This document shows, in pieces, positions 27,080-35,458 of a stretch of 64,000 nucleotides of DNA; the first letter of the stretch is position 1; the number at the start of each line of letters is the position of its first letter. Origin of the DNA: Facklamia sp964471435 (GTDB lineage Bacteria; Bacillota; Bacilli; Lactobacillales; Aerococcaceae); the NCBI GenBank assembly GCA_964471435.1, contig CAYYGA010000001.1, positions 124,001 to 188,000 of the forward strand, given 5' to 3'. Made by a program: the position numbers and the translations under genes. The notes under the pieces were generated by a model. The model had not been told where the DNA came from, searched no databases, and saw nothing but the letters and a program-made list of their open reading frames with translations.

Positions 27080-28321
27080 ATGACTTTAGAAAATTTTGAT
27101 CAACTATTACAAAAATATGCTGATTTAATTGTCCATAAAGGGATAGCTGTAACTAATGGAGATTTTGTTTCCATTAATACCGATATTGAACAAGCACCCT
27201 TAGTGCGATTAATTGTAGACTCAGCCTACCTGGCTGGGGCAGCACACGTAAATGTAGACTGGTCTGATGACGCATTAAGCCGCATGCATTACCAATACCG
27301 TAGTGAAGAAACACTTAAAGAAGTACCTCAACATCGTATTGATGAAGGCCACTATAATATCGAGAAAAGAACAAAGCGTATTTCTTTACGTTCAAGCAAC
27401 CCAAATGCTTTAAAAGGGATTAATCCCGTTAAAATAAATACTGCTCAAAAAGCTACTTCTAAAGCTCTTGAACATGTACGCCTGGCGACTCAAGCGAATG
27501 TGGTATCATGGATAGTTGCAGCCGGTGCCGGTAAAGAATGGGCTGCTTTGGTCTTTCCCGAACTAGAAAATAGTGAAGCACAAGTCGATGCTTTATGGGA
27601 TCAAATCTTCAAAACAACACGCGTCTATGAAGAGGATCCAATCAAAGCATGGGATGATCACGAAGCACGTCTCAATGAAAAAGCATCTTTCTTAAACCAA
27701 CAGCAATTTAATGCCCTTCATTACACTGGTCCAGGAACTGACTTAACCTTAGGTTTACCCAAAAACCATGTTTGGGAATCTGCTGGTTCTTATAATGAAA
27801 AAGGTGAAAAATTCATTGCTAATATGCCGACTGAAGAAGTTTTTACAGCCCCTGATTCACGCAGAGCAGATGGTGTCATTGCAGCTTCAAAACCTTTATC
27901 CTACGGCGGAACTGTTATCGATGGAATGGTTTTCCATTTCCAAGAAGGTAAAGTTACCGAAGTCTCAGCAGAAGAAGGAGAAGAAACACTGCGCCAATTG
28001 GTAGAAGATAACGAAGGTTCACGATCCTTAGGTGAAGTGGCTTTAGTTCCTCACCAATCTCCTATCTCACAATCAGGAATTATTTTCTTCAATACTCTTT
28101 TTGATGAAAATGCATCCAACCACCTTGCTTTAGGCCAGGCATATGCTTCTTCAGTTGAAGGCGGCACTAAAATGTCTCAAGAAGAATTAAATGATGCTGG
28201 ATTAAACCGCTCAAATGTTCATGTAGACTTCATGGTAGGTAACGCAGAGATGAATATTGACGGGATTAAAGAAGATGGTACACGGGTAGCTATTTTCCGT
28301 AAAGGTGAATGGGCCTTTTAA
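27080..28321 (+). CDS. Aminopeptidase, M29 family
   Basis: A 413-residue cytoplasmic metallo-aminopeptidase of the AmpS/PepS/thermophilic AmpT family. Likely metal ligands are visible: Glu in LGEVALVPHQSP, His and Tyr in NHLALGQAYASS, and the HxD pair in NVHVDFMVG. The NMPTEEVFTAPDSRRADG block is also diagnostic. Family members remove N-terminal residues from peptides with broad specificity. AGAGGA precedes the ATG. Confidence 0.95.
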   Translation: MTLENFDQLLQKYADLIVHKGIAVTNGDFVSINTDIEQAPLVRLIVDSAYLAGAAHVNVDWSDDALSRMHYQYRSEETLKEVPQHRIDEGHYNIEKRTKRISLRSSNPNALKGINPVKINTAQKATSKALEHVRLATQANVVSWIVAAGAGKEWAALVFPELENSEAQVDALWDQIFKTTRVYEEDPIKAWDDHEARLNEKASFLNQQQFNALHYTGPGTDLTLGLPKNHVWESAGSYNEKGEKFIANMPTEEVFTAPDSRRADGVIAASKPLSYGGTVIDGMVFHFQEGKVTEVSAEEGEETLRQLVEDNEGSRSLGEVALVPHQSPISQSGIIFFNTLFDENASNHLALGQAYASSVEGGTKMSQEELNDAGLNRSNVHVDFMVGNAEMNIDGIKEDGTRVAIFRKGEWAF

Positions 28322-28362
28322 AAAATTTATTAATTTGAAAGTTTAATCATAAAACACTCCTT

Positions 28363-28456
28363 GATCTCAGTAAAATTAAGCCTTTTTCTTACCAACTTAT
28401 TTAAGTAAGTATTAGGAGTATCCCTACTGAGATCTGGGTATCAGGTCGGTATCCAG
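28363..28456 (+). other. Possible structured RNA leader upstream of the small membrane protein gene
   Basis: The 175-base gap 28322-28496 contains a perfect 10-bp inverted repeat (GATCTCAGTA 28363-28372, TACTGAGATC 28425-28434) enclosing about 50 bases, with an inner CTTAC/GTAAG pair. A 9-bp hairpin CTGGGTATC/GGTATCCAG (28434-28456) follows immediately. The latter could instead compete with a GGTC/GACC pairing near the ribosome site. It matches no riboswitch or T-box consensus I know. Confidence 0.35.
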
Positions 28457-28496
28457 TTTATCGATATGGACCAAAAATAAACTAGGAGGCAGCATA

Positions 28497-28766
28497 GTGG
28501 GAACTTCAAATGACTTTAGTAATATGATAGAAGAAGAAATTTCCAAGCAATTAAAAGAATTTGACAAGCGAGTCGATCGGACAGGCTGGCCTTTGCTTAT
28601 TGTAGGCGTCATCGCCTTATTCTTGCTAGTTTATTTATTTTCGACAGTATTCAGCTTTCCTACCAACGAAGAGTACACTGACAGCCAGCAGGCTTTGACT
28701 CAGCGTATAGCAGATTTAGAAGAACGTGTAGAGTATTTAGAACTTCAAACAGAAAGCTCTGAATAA
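28497..28766 (+). CDS. Small single-span membrane protein with C-terminal coiled coil
   Basis: An 89-residue protein of unrecognised family. It has an amphipathic N-terminal region (residues 1-32), one membrane helix (about 34-52, LLIVGVIALFLLVYLFST), and an extracellular-type C-terminal tail with heptad-like LTQRIADLEERVEYLEL that should form a coiled coil. Starts at GTG with a perfect AGGAGG. The topology resembles small scaffolding proteins, but no function can be assigned. A possibly structured 5' region precedes it. Confidence 0.75.
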   Translation: MGTSNDFSNMIEEEISKQLKEFDKRVDRTGWPLLIVGVIALFLLVYLFSTVFSFPTNEEYTDSQQALTQRIADLEERVEYLELQTESSE

Positions 28767-28867
28767 ATTATCCATGCCAGGCGTGGCGACTAAACTTACT
28801 GGAAGCTGTCATCTTGATATCAATTATCAAAATCAACTGACTAAAATTTTAAAAAAGGAGCTGACTT

Positions 28868-29983
28868 ATGAGACTGTTACATATAAATTCATACTTTTCA
28901 ACTTCAGGTTTATTCCAGCAACTTTATGATCGCCAAGTCGCCCAAGGTCATGAATTAAATGTGTATGTGCCTATTTCCCGTCAATATTCCGAAGACAAAC
29001 TGGCAGCTGTCGGCGACTACACTTCTGTCAGCCGCAATCATAACCAATGGGATCGACTGTTTTTTCATTTAAAACATAAAAAAATATTAGAAGATTTACA
29101 AAGCTATTATTCATTCTCAAAATTTGATATTATTCACGCTCACTCCACTTTTTCCAATGGATGGCTGGCACGTCAAATAGCACTGGAATATGATATTCCC
29201 TATGTCGTAGCAGTGCGTAATGCAGACCTGCGGACTTTTTTTGAAAAAATGCCTTGGCTTCGAAATCTAGGCCTGGATATTTTAAGAGATGCAGCACAAA
29301 TTATTTTTATTTCAAAGAATACCTGCGAGCAAGTATTCGCTAAATATATCCCTTTAACCGAACATGACAGCTTTAAAGCTAAGACGCGTATCATCGCAAA
29401 TGGGATTGATGATTTTTGGCACGAAAACCGCTATGACAATAAGCCTTTAAAATTAAATCCTCCTTTAAAAATTGTTTCAGCAGGGAAATTAACTCCGGGT
29501 AAAAGATTCATTCAGCTGGCAGATATGATTGAGTCTTACAATCAAATCTATGATAATGCCCAACTGCATGTTATTGGGCCTAATTGGAATAATAAAGTTT
29601 TAAAGCAAATCGAACAGCATGAAGCAATCATCTATCATGGTGAAATGAATAAAGAAGAACTCAAAAATTTCTATCGAGAAATGGATATTTTCGCCTTGCT
29701 CTCCTACCCTGAAACCTTTGGACTCGTTTATCCAGAAGCTATGAGTCAAGGCTTGCCGGTTATTTACAGCAGAGGTGAAGGTTTTGATGGTTTCTTTGAA
29801 AATCACCAAGTAGGAGTCAGTGTGGCTTTAAACGACCAGATTGCATTTAATGAAGCCTTACAATTTATTATTCGATATTATAAAGATTTGTCTAAAAATG
29901 CCCGTGTTGGGATAGAATATTTTAAGTGGGATCATATCGCCGACCAGTATAATGAACTATACTCCGATATTTTGAATAATTAA
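28868..29983 (+). CDS. Family 4 glycosyltransferase
   Basis: A 371-residue GT-B glycosyltransferase. The N-terminal LHINSYFSTSGLFQQLYDRQ and HAHSTFSNGWLARQIA, the linker VSAGKLTPGKRF, and the donor-binding YPETFGLVYPEAMSQGLPV are characteristic. The EAMSQGLPVIYSRGEGFDGF segment resembles capsule or glycolipid transferases. It is outside the main polysaccharide cluster and on the opposite strand, so it may act on a different glycan. AAAAGGAG before the ATG; strong terminator after the stop. Confidence 0.92.
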   Translation: MRLLHINSYFSTSGLFQQLYDRQVAQGHELNVYVPISRQYSEDKLAAVGDYTSVSRNHNQWDRLFFHLKHKKILEDLQSYYSFSKFDIIHAHSTFSNGWLARQIALEYDIPYVVAVRNADLRTFFEKMPWLRNLGLDILRDAAQIIFISKNTCEQVFAKYIPLTEHDSFKAKTRIIANGIDDFWHENRYDNKPLKLNPPLKIVSAGKLTPGKRFIQLADMIESYNQIYDNAQLHVIGPNWNNKVLKQIEQHEAIIYHGEMNKEELKNFYREMDIFALLSYPETFGLVYPEAMSQGLPVIYSRGEGFDGFFENHQVGVSVALNDQIAFNEALQFIIRYYKDLSKNARVGIEYFKWDHIADQYNELYSDILNN

Positions 29984-30000
29984 AACAAAAACTCATTTAA

Positions 30001-30041
30001 AAAGCGACTCGACTGTTTTTCAACAGTCGAGTCGCTTTTTT
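30001..30041 (+). terminator. Intrinsic terminator after the GT4 gene
   Basis: A perfect 17-bp stem (AAAGCGACTCGACTGTT and its complement, arms 30001-30017 and 30022-30038) with a 4-base loop, followed by a T-run. A-rich sequence on the other side may let it work in both directions. Confidence 0.93.
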
Positions 30042-30104
30042 GATTCTATAACGATTTAATACTCTTTCATTCAATGAAAGTTCTAGCCTAAGAGCATTAC
30101 TTTT

Positions 30105-30872
30105 TTATTGTAAAATTGAAGATTCAGACTGTTCAGTCATTAAAAGAGGGCCGTCTTGAGTAATTGCAATCGAATGTTCATACTGTGCACAATAACCACC
30201 ATCACGCGTGCGCGCAGTCCAACCATTATCATCCATTTTCATTCTCCAAGTACCAGTAGTAACCATTGGTTCGATGGTAATTGTCATTCCTTCTTTGAGA
30301 CGTAAGCCTTTACCTGCCATACCATAGTGAGGTACCGCCGGCTCTTCATGTATAGAAGGTCCAATTCCGTGTCCGATAAAATCCCGGACTACCCCAAATC
30401 CTTTGCCTTCAACATAGCTTTGGATGGCATGACCAATATCGCCGATACGATTTCCGATCTGAGCTTGTTCAATGCCTAAATATAAAGCTTTTTTGGTCAC
30501 TTCCATTAAACGTTGATGTTCCGGAGTAATTTCACCTACGGCATAACACCAGCAAGAATCAGAGATTGCACCATTTAAGTCGACACAAAAATCTACTTTC
30601 ACAATATCACCTGATTTTAAGCGGTAGTTTGAAGGAAACCCATGACAAATTTCATCATTTACAGAAGTACACGTCGCAAATTGATAATCTTGGTAGCCTA
30701 TTTGTGCTGCTACAGCACCTGCTTCTTCAATTTTTTGATGTACAAATTGATCGATTTCTTTAGTGGTCACACCTTCTTTGATGAAGTCACGTAAGGCGAC
30801 ATGAATACCAGCCAATAATTCACCGGATTCCTGCATTGCTTTGATTTCTCTTTCCGATTTTAGTGTAATCAT
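30105..30872 (-). CDS. map: Methionine aminopeptidase, type I
   Basis: A 255-residue enzyme that removes the initiator methionine. Metal-binding residues sit in KVDFCVDLNGAISDSC (Asp pair), FIGHGIG (His), TIEPM (Glu) and YEHSIAIT (Glu). The open frame extends eight codons upstream, but these contain AAGAGGAGAGAA, a ribosome site for the ATG at 30872 (MITLKSEREIKAMQ), so the shorter start is used. It is convergent with the GT4 gene and apparently monocistronic. It is not beside the ribosomal protein genes where map often lies, so it may be a second copy. Confidence 0.95.
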   Translation of the reverse strand: MITLKSEREIKAMQESGELLAGIHVALRDFIKEGVTTKEIDQFVHQKIEEAGAVAAQIGYQDYQFATCTSVNDEICHGFPSNYRLKSGDIVKVDFCVDLNGAISDSCWCYAVGEITPEHQRLMEVTKKALYLGIEQAQIGNRIGDIGHAIQSYVEGKGFGVVRDFIGHGIGPSIHEEPAVPHYGMAGKGLRLKEGMTITIEPMVTTGTWRMKMDDNGWTARTRDGGYCAQYEHSIAITQDGPLLMTEQSESSILQ

Positions 30873-31037
30873 TTCTCTCCTCTTTTCTAAATACATATCT
30901 TAATTAGTTTAGCAGATTGCCTACCGACTTTAAAGACCAAGAGCCATGCATAGCGCATCTAAATCCCCTTATGTGTATTTCAAACCTTCCAAATCTATAC
31001 AAACTTTAATGAATGTGAATAATCTCTCAATTTAATC

Positions 31038-31066
31038 TTGCACCTCAACTTTTATTATGTTAGCAT
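31038..31066 (+). promoter_or_regulatory. Promoter upstream of the YrdC-like gene and leucine operon
   Basis: TTGCAC (31038-31043), 17 bases, then TAGCAT (31061-31066) with a TG extension. It may drive the YrdC-like gene and, through it, the leucine operon, since only 25 bases separate that gene from the leader peptide. Confidence 0.5.
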
Positions 31067-31106
31067 GAGATAAATTAAAAGTAAATGAGAGTCCGGAGGG
31101 GATTAG

Positions 31107-31907
31107 ATGCTGAATATTAATAATTACAAAGATAAATTAGTTCATTGGGATGGAAATCTAAATCAAGAAGGGTTCAATCTCTTATTAGAAGATGGAAAAT
31201 TTGTGGTCGTTCCTACTAAAGTGGGATACATTATCGGAACCAGTGATAAAGCGGGTCTTGAACGGAAGTTTTCGGCCAAAAATCGAAAACGTAATAAACC
31301 CGGTGTGGTACTCGTAGGATCAATGGAACAATTGAAAACTATCGCTGACATGACGCCAAATATTGAAAAACTTTATCAACAATGTTTTGACCGTGATATT
31401 TTATTAGGATGTATCCTTCCTTGGAAAAAATCAGGAAAAAAATATATTCCGGATGATGGCTCTGAAGAATTAATGACGGATGTACGTGGAACTTCCTGTT
31501 TTGTCATTAACTTTGGGATTCCCGGTTCTCAACTTGCGAGCGCTCTATGGGAGAAGGACAATAAATTAATGTTTGCTTCCTCAGCTAATCCTTCAGGAAA
31601 AGGAAACCGCGGCTTAGTAGAAGGTATCGGAGAACAAATTGCTGATGAAGCAGATTTAATCATCGAAGGAAATGATTATGTAGCTTCCATTCAACCGGAA
31701 GAGTCAGTGGAGACTCGTTATGAACAAGGAGTAATGATTTCAATGGTTGACCACGAAGGCAACTTACTGCCTGACCAAAGACTTGATGAACGTTCATCAG
31801 AACAAAGACCGGTTTATATAAGAAAAGGATTATATAATGAACAAATTATGGAGTTACTGTCTAATGATTGGAACTCCTGGGATTACCGTCATGGAGAATA
31901 TTATTAA
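31107..31907 (+). CDS. Sua5/YciO/YrdC/YwlC family protein
   Basis: A 266-residue protein of the threonylcarbamoyl-AMP synthase fold. VVVPTKVGYIIGTSD replaces the PTxTxYGL motif, KNRKRNKPGVVLVGS is the basic nucleotide-binding strand, and SSANPSGKGN is the SANxSG motif. It is longer and more divergent than housekeeping TsaC/Sua5, so a direct role in tRNA t6A synthesis is uncertain. It lies 25 bases ahead of the leu leader peptide and may be the first gene of the leucine transcript. GGAGGGG lies upstream of the ATG. Confidence 0.82.
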   Translation: MLNINNYKDKLVHWDGNLNQEGFNLLLEDGKFVVVPTKVGYIIGTSDKAGLERKFSAKNRKRNKPGVVLVGSMEQLKTIADMTPNIEKLYQQCFDRDILLGCILPWKKSGKKYIPDDGSEELMTDVRGTSCFVINFGIPGSQLASALWEKDNKLMFASSANPSGKGNRGLVEGIGEQIADEADLIIEGNDYVASIQPEESVETRYEQGVMISMVDHEGNLLPDQRLDERSSEQRPVYIRKGLYNEQIMELLSNDWNSWDYRHGEYY

Positions 31908-31932
31908 AAAGATAAGAAAGGTGGCTGTTACA

Positions 31933-31992
31933 ATGAACTTCAATCTGACAATTAAATACTCACAGCCGATAGCTGCCTTATTATTACTTTAG
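31933..31992 (+). CDS. leuL: leu operon leader peptide
   Basis: A 19-codon open frame encoding MNFNLTIKYSQPIAALLLL and ending in four consecutive leucine codons (TTA TTA TTA CTT) then TAG. AAAGGTGG lies about eight bases before the ATG. A 12-bp hairpin begins at the stop codon, and a terminator hairpin follows before leuA. This is the classical layout of ribosome-mediated attenuation: stalling at leucine codons when charged tRNA-Leu is scarce should stop terminator formation. A leucine-rich leader peptide of this kind controls the leu-ilv operon of Lactococcus. Confidence 0.88.
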   Translation: MNFNLTIKYSQPIAALLLL

Positions 31993-32078
31993 GGCTTAGA
32001 CGTTTTTCTTTTTACGTTTAAGCCCTTAAAAGCATGTACATTTCGCATGGTCGCCCCATCAATGTAGATGCTTTTTTA
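31992..32078 (+). promoter_or_regulatory. Leucine operon attenuator (pause hairpin plus terminator)
   Basis: Hairpin 1 is GGGCTTAGACGT / ACGTTTAAGCCC (31992-32003, 32014-32025, one G-U). Hairpin 2, the terminator, is AAAAGCAT-g-TACATT / AATGTA-g-ATGCTTTT (32028-32042, 32061-32075) followed by T-rich TTTATT. A stalled ribosome on the four leucine codons would block the left arm of hairpin 1 and free its right arm; TTTAA/TTAAA pairing (32017-32021 with 32026-32030) could then invade the terminator base. That antiterminator is weak on paper and needs folding to confirm. Confidence 0.8.
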
Positions 32079-32136
32079 TTTACTTTTCTATATCAACCAC
32101 CCATTTATTTTCAACACATAAAAAGGAGCATGCATC

Positions 32137-33642
32137 ATGACACGTATAATTCAATTTTTTGACACTACCCTTCGCGATGGTGAACAGACCCCTGGTGTGA
32201 ATTTTAATACCCAAGAAAAAATTCAACTTGCGCTGCAATTAGAGTCCTGGGGTGTCGATGTAATAGAAGCAGGTTTTCCAATTACTTCACAAGGAGACTT
32301 CGAAGCAGTTCAAGCTATTGCTGATGTTTTAACTACTACTACAGTAGCCGCTTTAGCAAGGTGTAATAAAAAAGATATTGACCGGGCTGCAGAAGCTTTG
32401 GCTCAATCCGATAATAAACAATTACATATTTTTCTTGCCACCAGCCCTGTCCACCGTGAAAGTAAATTAAATAAAACAAAAGAAGAAATTTTAGAAATAA
32501 TAGAAGAACATGTAACTTATGCCGCACAGTATTTTGAAAAGCTGCAGTTTTCACCCGAAGATGCTACTCGGACAGAGTGGGACTTTTTAGCTGAAGCAAT
32601 TGAAACTGCCATCCAAGCAGGTGCTAGCATTATTAATATACCCGATACGGTCGGCTATACCAATCCTGAAGAATATGGGGCCCTGTTCCGCTATTTAAAA
32701 GACCATGTTCCTTCTTTCAATCAAGCTGTTTTCTCTTCCCACTGTCATGATGATTTAGGAATGGCTGTCGCTAACTCTTTAGCTGCTATTGAAAATGGAG
32801 CTGACCGAGTGGAAGGTACCATCAATGGGATTGGAGAACGAGCAGGAAATGCTTCATTAGAAGAAATTGCGGTCGCTTTACATATTAGAAAAGATCACTA
32901 CCAGGTTACTTGTAATATACAATTAGAAAAAACCAAAGAAACCAGTGATTTAGTTTCACGTTTATCCGGTATGCCGGTACCCCGTAATAAAGCAATAACA
33001 GGAGCAAATGCTTATGCCCACGAATCGGGTATTCATCAAGATGGTGTTTTGAAAAATCCTGAAACCTATGAAATAATCACTCCTCAGCTGGTAGGTGTGC
33101 CTTCTAATGATTTACCGTTAGGAAAGTTATCCGGTCGTCACGCTTTTACAGAGCGGATGATTAACTTGGGATATGATATGTCAGATCAAGAGGTAGTGAA
33201 TACCGCTTTTGCTAAGTTTAAAGATTTAGCCGACAAGAAAAAATTAGTTACTACTACAGATTTACGTGCCTTAATGACCGGAAAAGAAATTGAATCTTAC
33301 AGTCGCTATCAGCTTGCACGGTTGAATGTTCAAAATATTGAAGAAGGTATTCATGCTGCAACGGTGGCAGTTTATGATGCCACCCAAGACAATACTATCA
33401 TCCAAGAAACCTCTACAGGCCCAGGTTCAGTCGAAGCCATTTTTCGTGCAATTAACAAAATAGTCGACTATGACTATCCGTTACGGGAATATTATGTGGA
33501 TGCTATCTCAAAAGGAGCTGACTCTCAAGCTCAAGTACATGTCACCATCGAAAACGCTGAAGGAGACCTTTTAAATGGCACTGGGATTGACTTCGATGTG
33601 CTGACTGCTTCTGCCAAAGCTTATTTACAAGCTCTAAGATAA
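32137..33642 (+). CDS. leuA: 2-isopropylmalate synthase
   Basis: A 501-residue enzyme condensing acetyl-CoA with 2-oxoisovalerate, the first committed step to leucine. The N-terminal HMGL-like barrel begins FDTTLRDGEQTPGVNF; metal ligands are in the DTTLRDG Asp and the SSHCHDDLGMAVANS His pair. The C-terminal allosteric (LeuA_dimer) domain is present, ending TASAKAYLQAL. AAAAGGAG precedes the ATG, just past the attenuator. Length is normal for Gram-positive LeuA. Confidence 0.97.
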   Translation: MTRIIQFFDTTLRDGEQTPGVNFNTQEKIQLALQLESWGVDVIEAGFPITSQGDFEAVQAIADVLTTTTVAALARCNKKDIDRAAEALAQSDNKQLHIFLATSPVHRESKLNKTKEEILEIIEEHVTYAAQYFEKLQFSPEDATRTEWDFLAEAIETAIQAGASIINIPDTVGYTNPEEYGALFRYLKDHVPSFNQAVFSSHCHDDLGMAVANSLAAIENGADRVEGTINGIGERAGNASLEEIAVALHIRKDHYQVTCNIQLEKTKETSDLVSRLSGMPVPRNKAITGANAYAHESGIHQDGVLKNPETYEIITPQLVGVPSNDLPLGKLSGRHAFTERMINLGYDMSDQEVVNTAFAKFKDLADKKKLVTTTDLRALMTGKEIESYSRYQLARLNVQNIEEGIHAATVAVYDATQDNTIIQETSTGPGSVEAIFRAINKIVDYDYPLREYYVDAISKGADSQAQVHVTIENAEGDLLNGTGIDFDVLTASAKAYLQALR

Positions 33643-33691
33643 AAAACTTCTCACTTACATTCAAAAACATATTTAAGAAAGGAAGAAGCCT

Positions 33692-34729
33692 ATGTATAAA
33701 ATAATCTCTTTAGCTGGAGACGGAATCGGCCGAGAAATAATGGATTCCGCCTTAGAAATTTTAGCTGCCGCCAGTGAAAGCAGCTCCTTTAACTATCAAA
33801 TTGAAGCCCATGACTTTGGTGGGGCCGGTATCGATCAACATGGCCAGCCTCTGCCTGAAGAAACTTTAACTGCCTGCAAATCATCGGATGCGATTCTACT
33901 GGGAGCGATCGGAGGCCCTCAATGGGTGGACAGCCCTGAAACACCTGAAGACGGATTATTGGCCCTGCGAAAAGCCCTTAATTTATATGCCAATGTGCGT
34001 CCCATAAAATTGAATCAAAAACTAATCGAACGCTCTCCTTTAAAAGCTGACATTGTCAATGGTACCGACTTTATCATTCTAAGAGAATTAATCGGAGGCC
34101 TTTACTTCGGTAAACCGAAATACCATACTAATGAAGAAGCTTTTGATACCATGTATTACAACCGGGCATCGATTGAAAAAATCATTAAACAGGCTTTTGA
34201 ATTAGCACGGAGTCGACGTAATAAACTGACTTCAGTTGATAAAGCCAATGTGCTAGCCAACAGTAAACTCTGGCGCAAAATTGTAGAAGAAAAATCAGCT
34301 GATTATCCTGATGTAGAAGTCGAGCATCTATATGTGGATGCTGCTTCTATGAAAATAATCTCACAGCCTGCTGATTTTGATGTAATTGTTACAGAGAATT
34401 TATTTGGTGATATTTTAAGTGATGAAGCAACGGTTATTATGGGATCTTTAGGAATGGCGCCTTCTGCCAGCCTTAGTACGGACGGTCCTTCCCTGTTCGA
34501 ACCGATTCATGGCTCAGCACCCGATATCGCCGGACGAAATATCGCAAATCCTATGTCGATGATTCTTTCGCTTACTATGATGCTTCGCATGTCTTTTAAA
34601 GAAGATGTTCTAGCTAAAAAAATAGAGCATGCCTGTCAAATTACCATGGACAAAGGAATCTTAACTGCTGATATGGGAGGCCAGGCAAGTACTATAGAGT
34701 TTACACAAGCTGTGATTAATGCTTTATAG
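33692..34729 (+). CDS. leuB: 3-isopropylmalate dehydrogenase
   Basis: A 345-residue NAD-dependent oxidative decarboxylase giving 2-oxoisocaproate. GDGIGREIMDSAL at the N-terminus, LLGAIGGPQW, the substrate-binding LRKALNLYANVRPI arginines, and the metal-binding NLFGDILSDEATVIMGSLG aspartates are conserved. GAAAGGAAG precedes the ATG. Here leuB precedes leuC, with an extra LeuD-like gene between them. Confidence 0.97.
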   Translation: MYKIISLAGDGIGREIMDSALEILAAASESSSFNYQIEAHDFGGAGIDQHGQPLPEETLTACKSSDAILLGAIGGPQWVDSPETPEDGLLALRKALNLYANVRPIKLNQKLIERSPLKADIVNGTDFIILRELIGGLYFGKPKYHTNEEAFDTMYYNRASIEKIIKQAFELARSRRNKLTSVDKANVLANSKLWRKIVEEKSADYPDVEVEHLYVDAASMKIISQPADFDVIVTENLFGDILSDEATVIMGSLGMAPSASLSTDGPSLFEPIHGSAPDIAGRNIANPMSMILSLTMMLRMSFKEDVLAKKIEHACQITMDKGILTADMGGQASTIEFTQAVINAL

Positions 34730-34792
34730 CCTAAAAATAGTCAGTAACCTTGTAAAAATCGAAAAAAATATTTCTAAAAGGGAGGTCTTTAA

Positions 34793-35419
34793 ATGGAAAA
34801 ATTTAAGATTGAAGAAGGGTCTTTAATTGTTATTAATCATCCAAAACAAGAATTGAAAAAAGTTTTCCCCGCTGCTTTTATCAAACAAACAGAAATAGGA
34901 AATTTTCAAGAGTATCTATTTTATCATCAACGCTTTTTCCCAGGCCTGCCTCGAAAAAAAAGACCGGATTTTATTTTAAATCAACTTGATAGTCAAGAAA
35001 TAACGGCGCACTTTCTCCTAGTAAGTTCTGCTTTTGGTTTAGATGATGACGAGGATGCTGGTCTGGCCGTGATTACCGCTTTGAAATCCATCGGTCTTCG
35101 TGCGCTAATCGGCCGTAAGTTTGGGGAGCAGTTCAAAATGAATGCCTTAAAAAAAGGATTATTGATAATTGAGCTCACCCATGATGATTGGCAGCATTTA
35201 ATAGACTGGCAGGCGGATCAAGCTCAAATAAATCCATTAATTAAAATAGATTTAATTAATGAGAAAATTATTTTTAATCATTCAGAAATGAATTTTACCC
35301 TAAATAAAAGTATAAAAAACCATTTTTTAAAAGGAGAAGATCAAATCAGTTATTCATTACAATTTCTTAATGCAATTAAAGCATACGAGGAAAATCTAAC
35401 TTATAATAAATATAAATAA
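34793..35419 (+). CDS. Degenerate LeuD paralogue inside the leu operon
   Basis: A 208-residue protein that I align with LeuD over its whole length by eye. Residues 24-48 (VFPAAFIKQTEIGNFQEYLF...) parallel ILPSRYLSRIEKTGYDEFLF of the true LeuD, and residues 94-128 (ITALKSIGLRALIGRKFGEQ, then FKMNALKKGLLIIEL) parallel ALDNYGFRVVIAGSYSDIFYMNSLKNGLLALTL. The catalytic/substrate loop GGSSREHA is replaced by LDDDEDAG (residues 83-90), turning a basic site acidic, and the NTD motif is lost. A strong GGGAGG site argues that it is translated. It is unlikely to be a working isomerase subunit; it could be a structural or regulatory partner of LeuC or LeuD. Confidence 0.72.
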   Translation: MEKFKIEEGSLIVINHPKQELKKVFPAAFIKQTEIGNFQEYLFYHQRFFPGLPRKKRPDFILNQLDSQEITAHFLLVSSAFGLDDDEDAGLAVITALKSIGLRALIGRKFGEQFKMNALKKGLLIIELTHDDWQHLIDWQADQAQINPLIKIDLINEKIIFNHSEMNFTLNKSIKNHFLKGEDQISYSLQFLNAIKAYEENLTYNKYK

Positions 35420-35458
35420 AATTTTCTATTCCTCACTATCATTTGAAAGGAGTTTAAT

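Noticed and set aside
31908..32136. T-box riboswitch controlling leu genes
   Set aside because: There is no T-box AGGGTGGNACCGCG core and no specifier loop. The leader peptide with four leucine codons explains the terminator instead.
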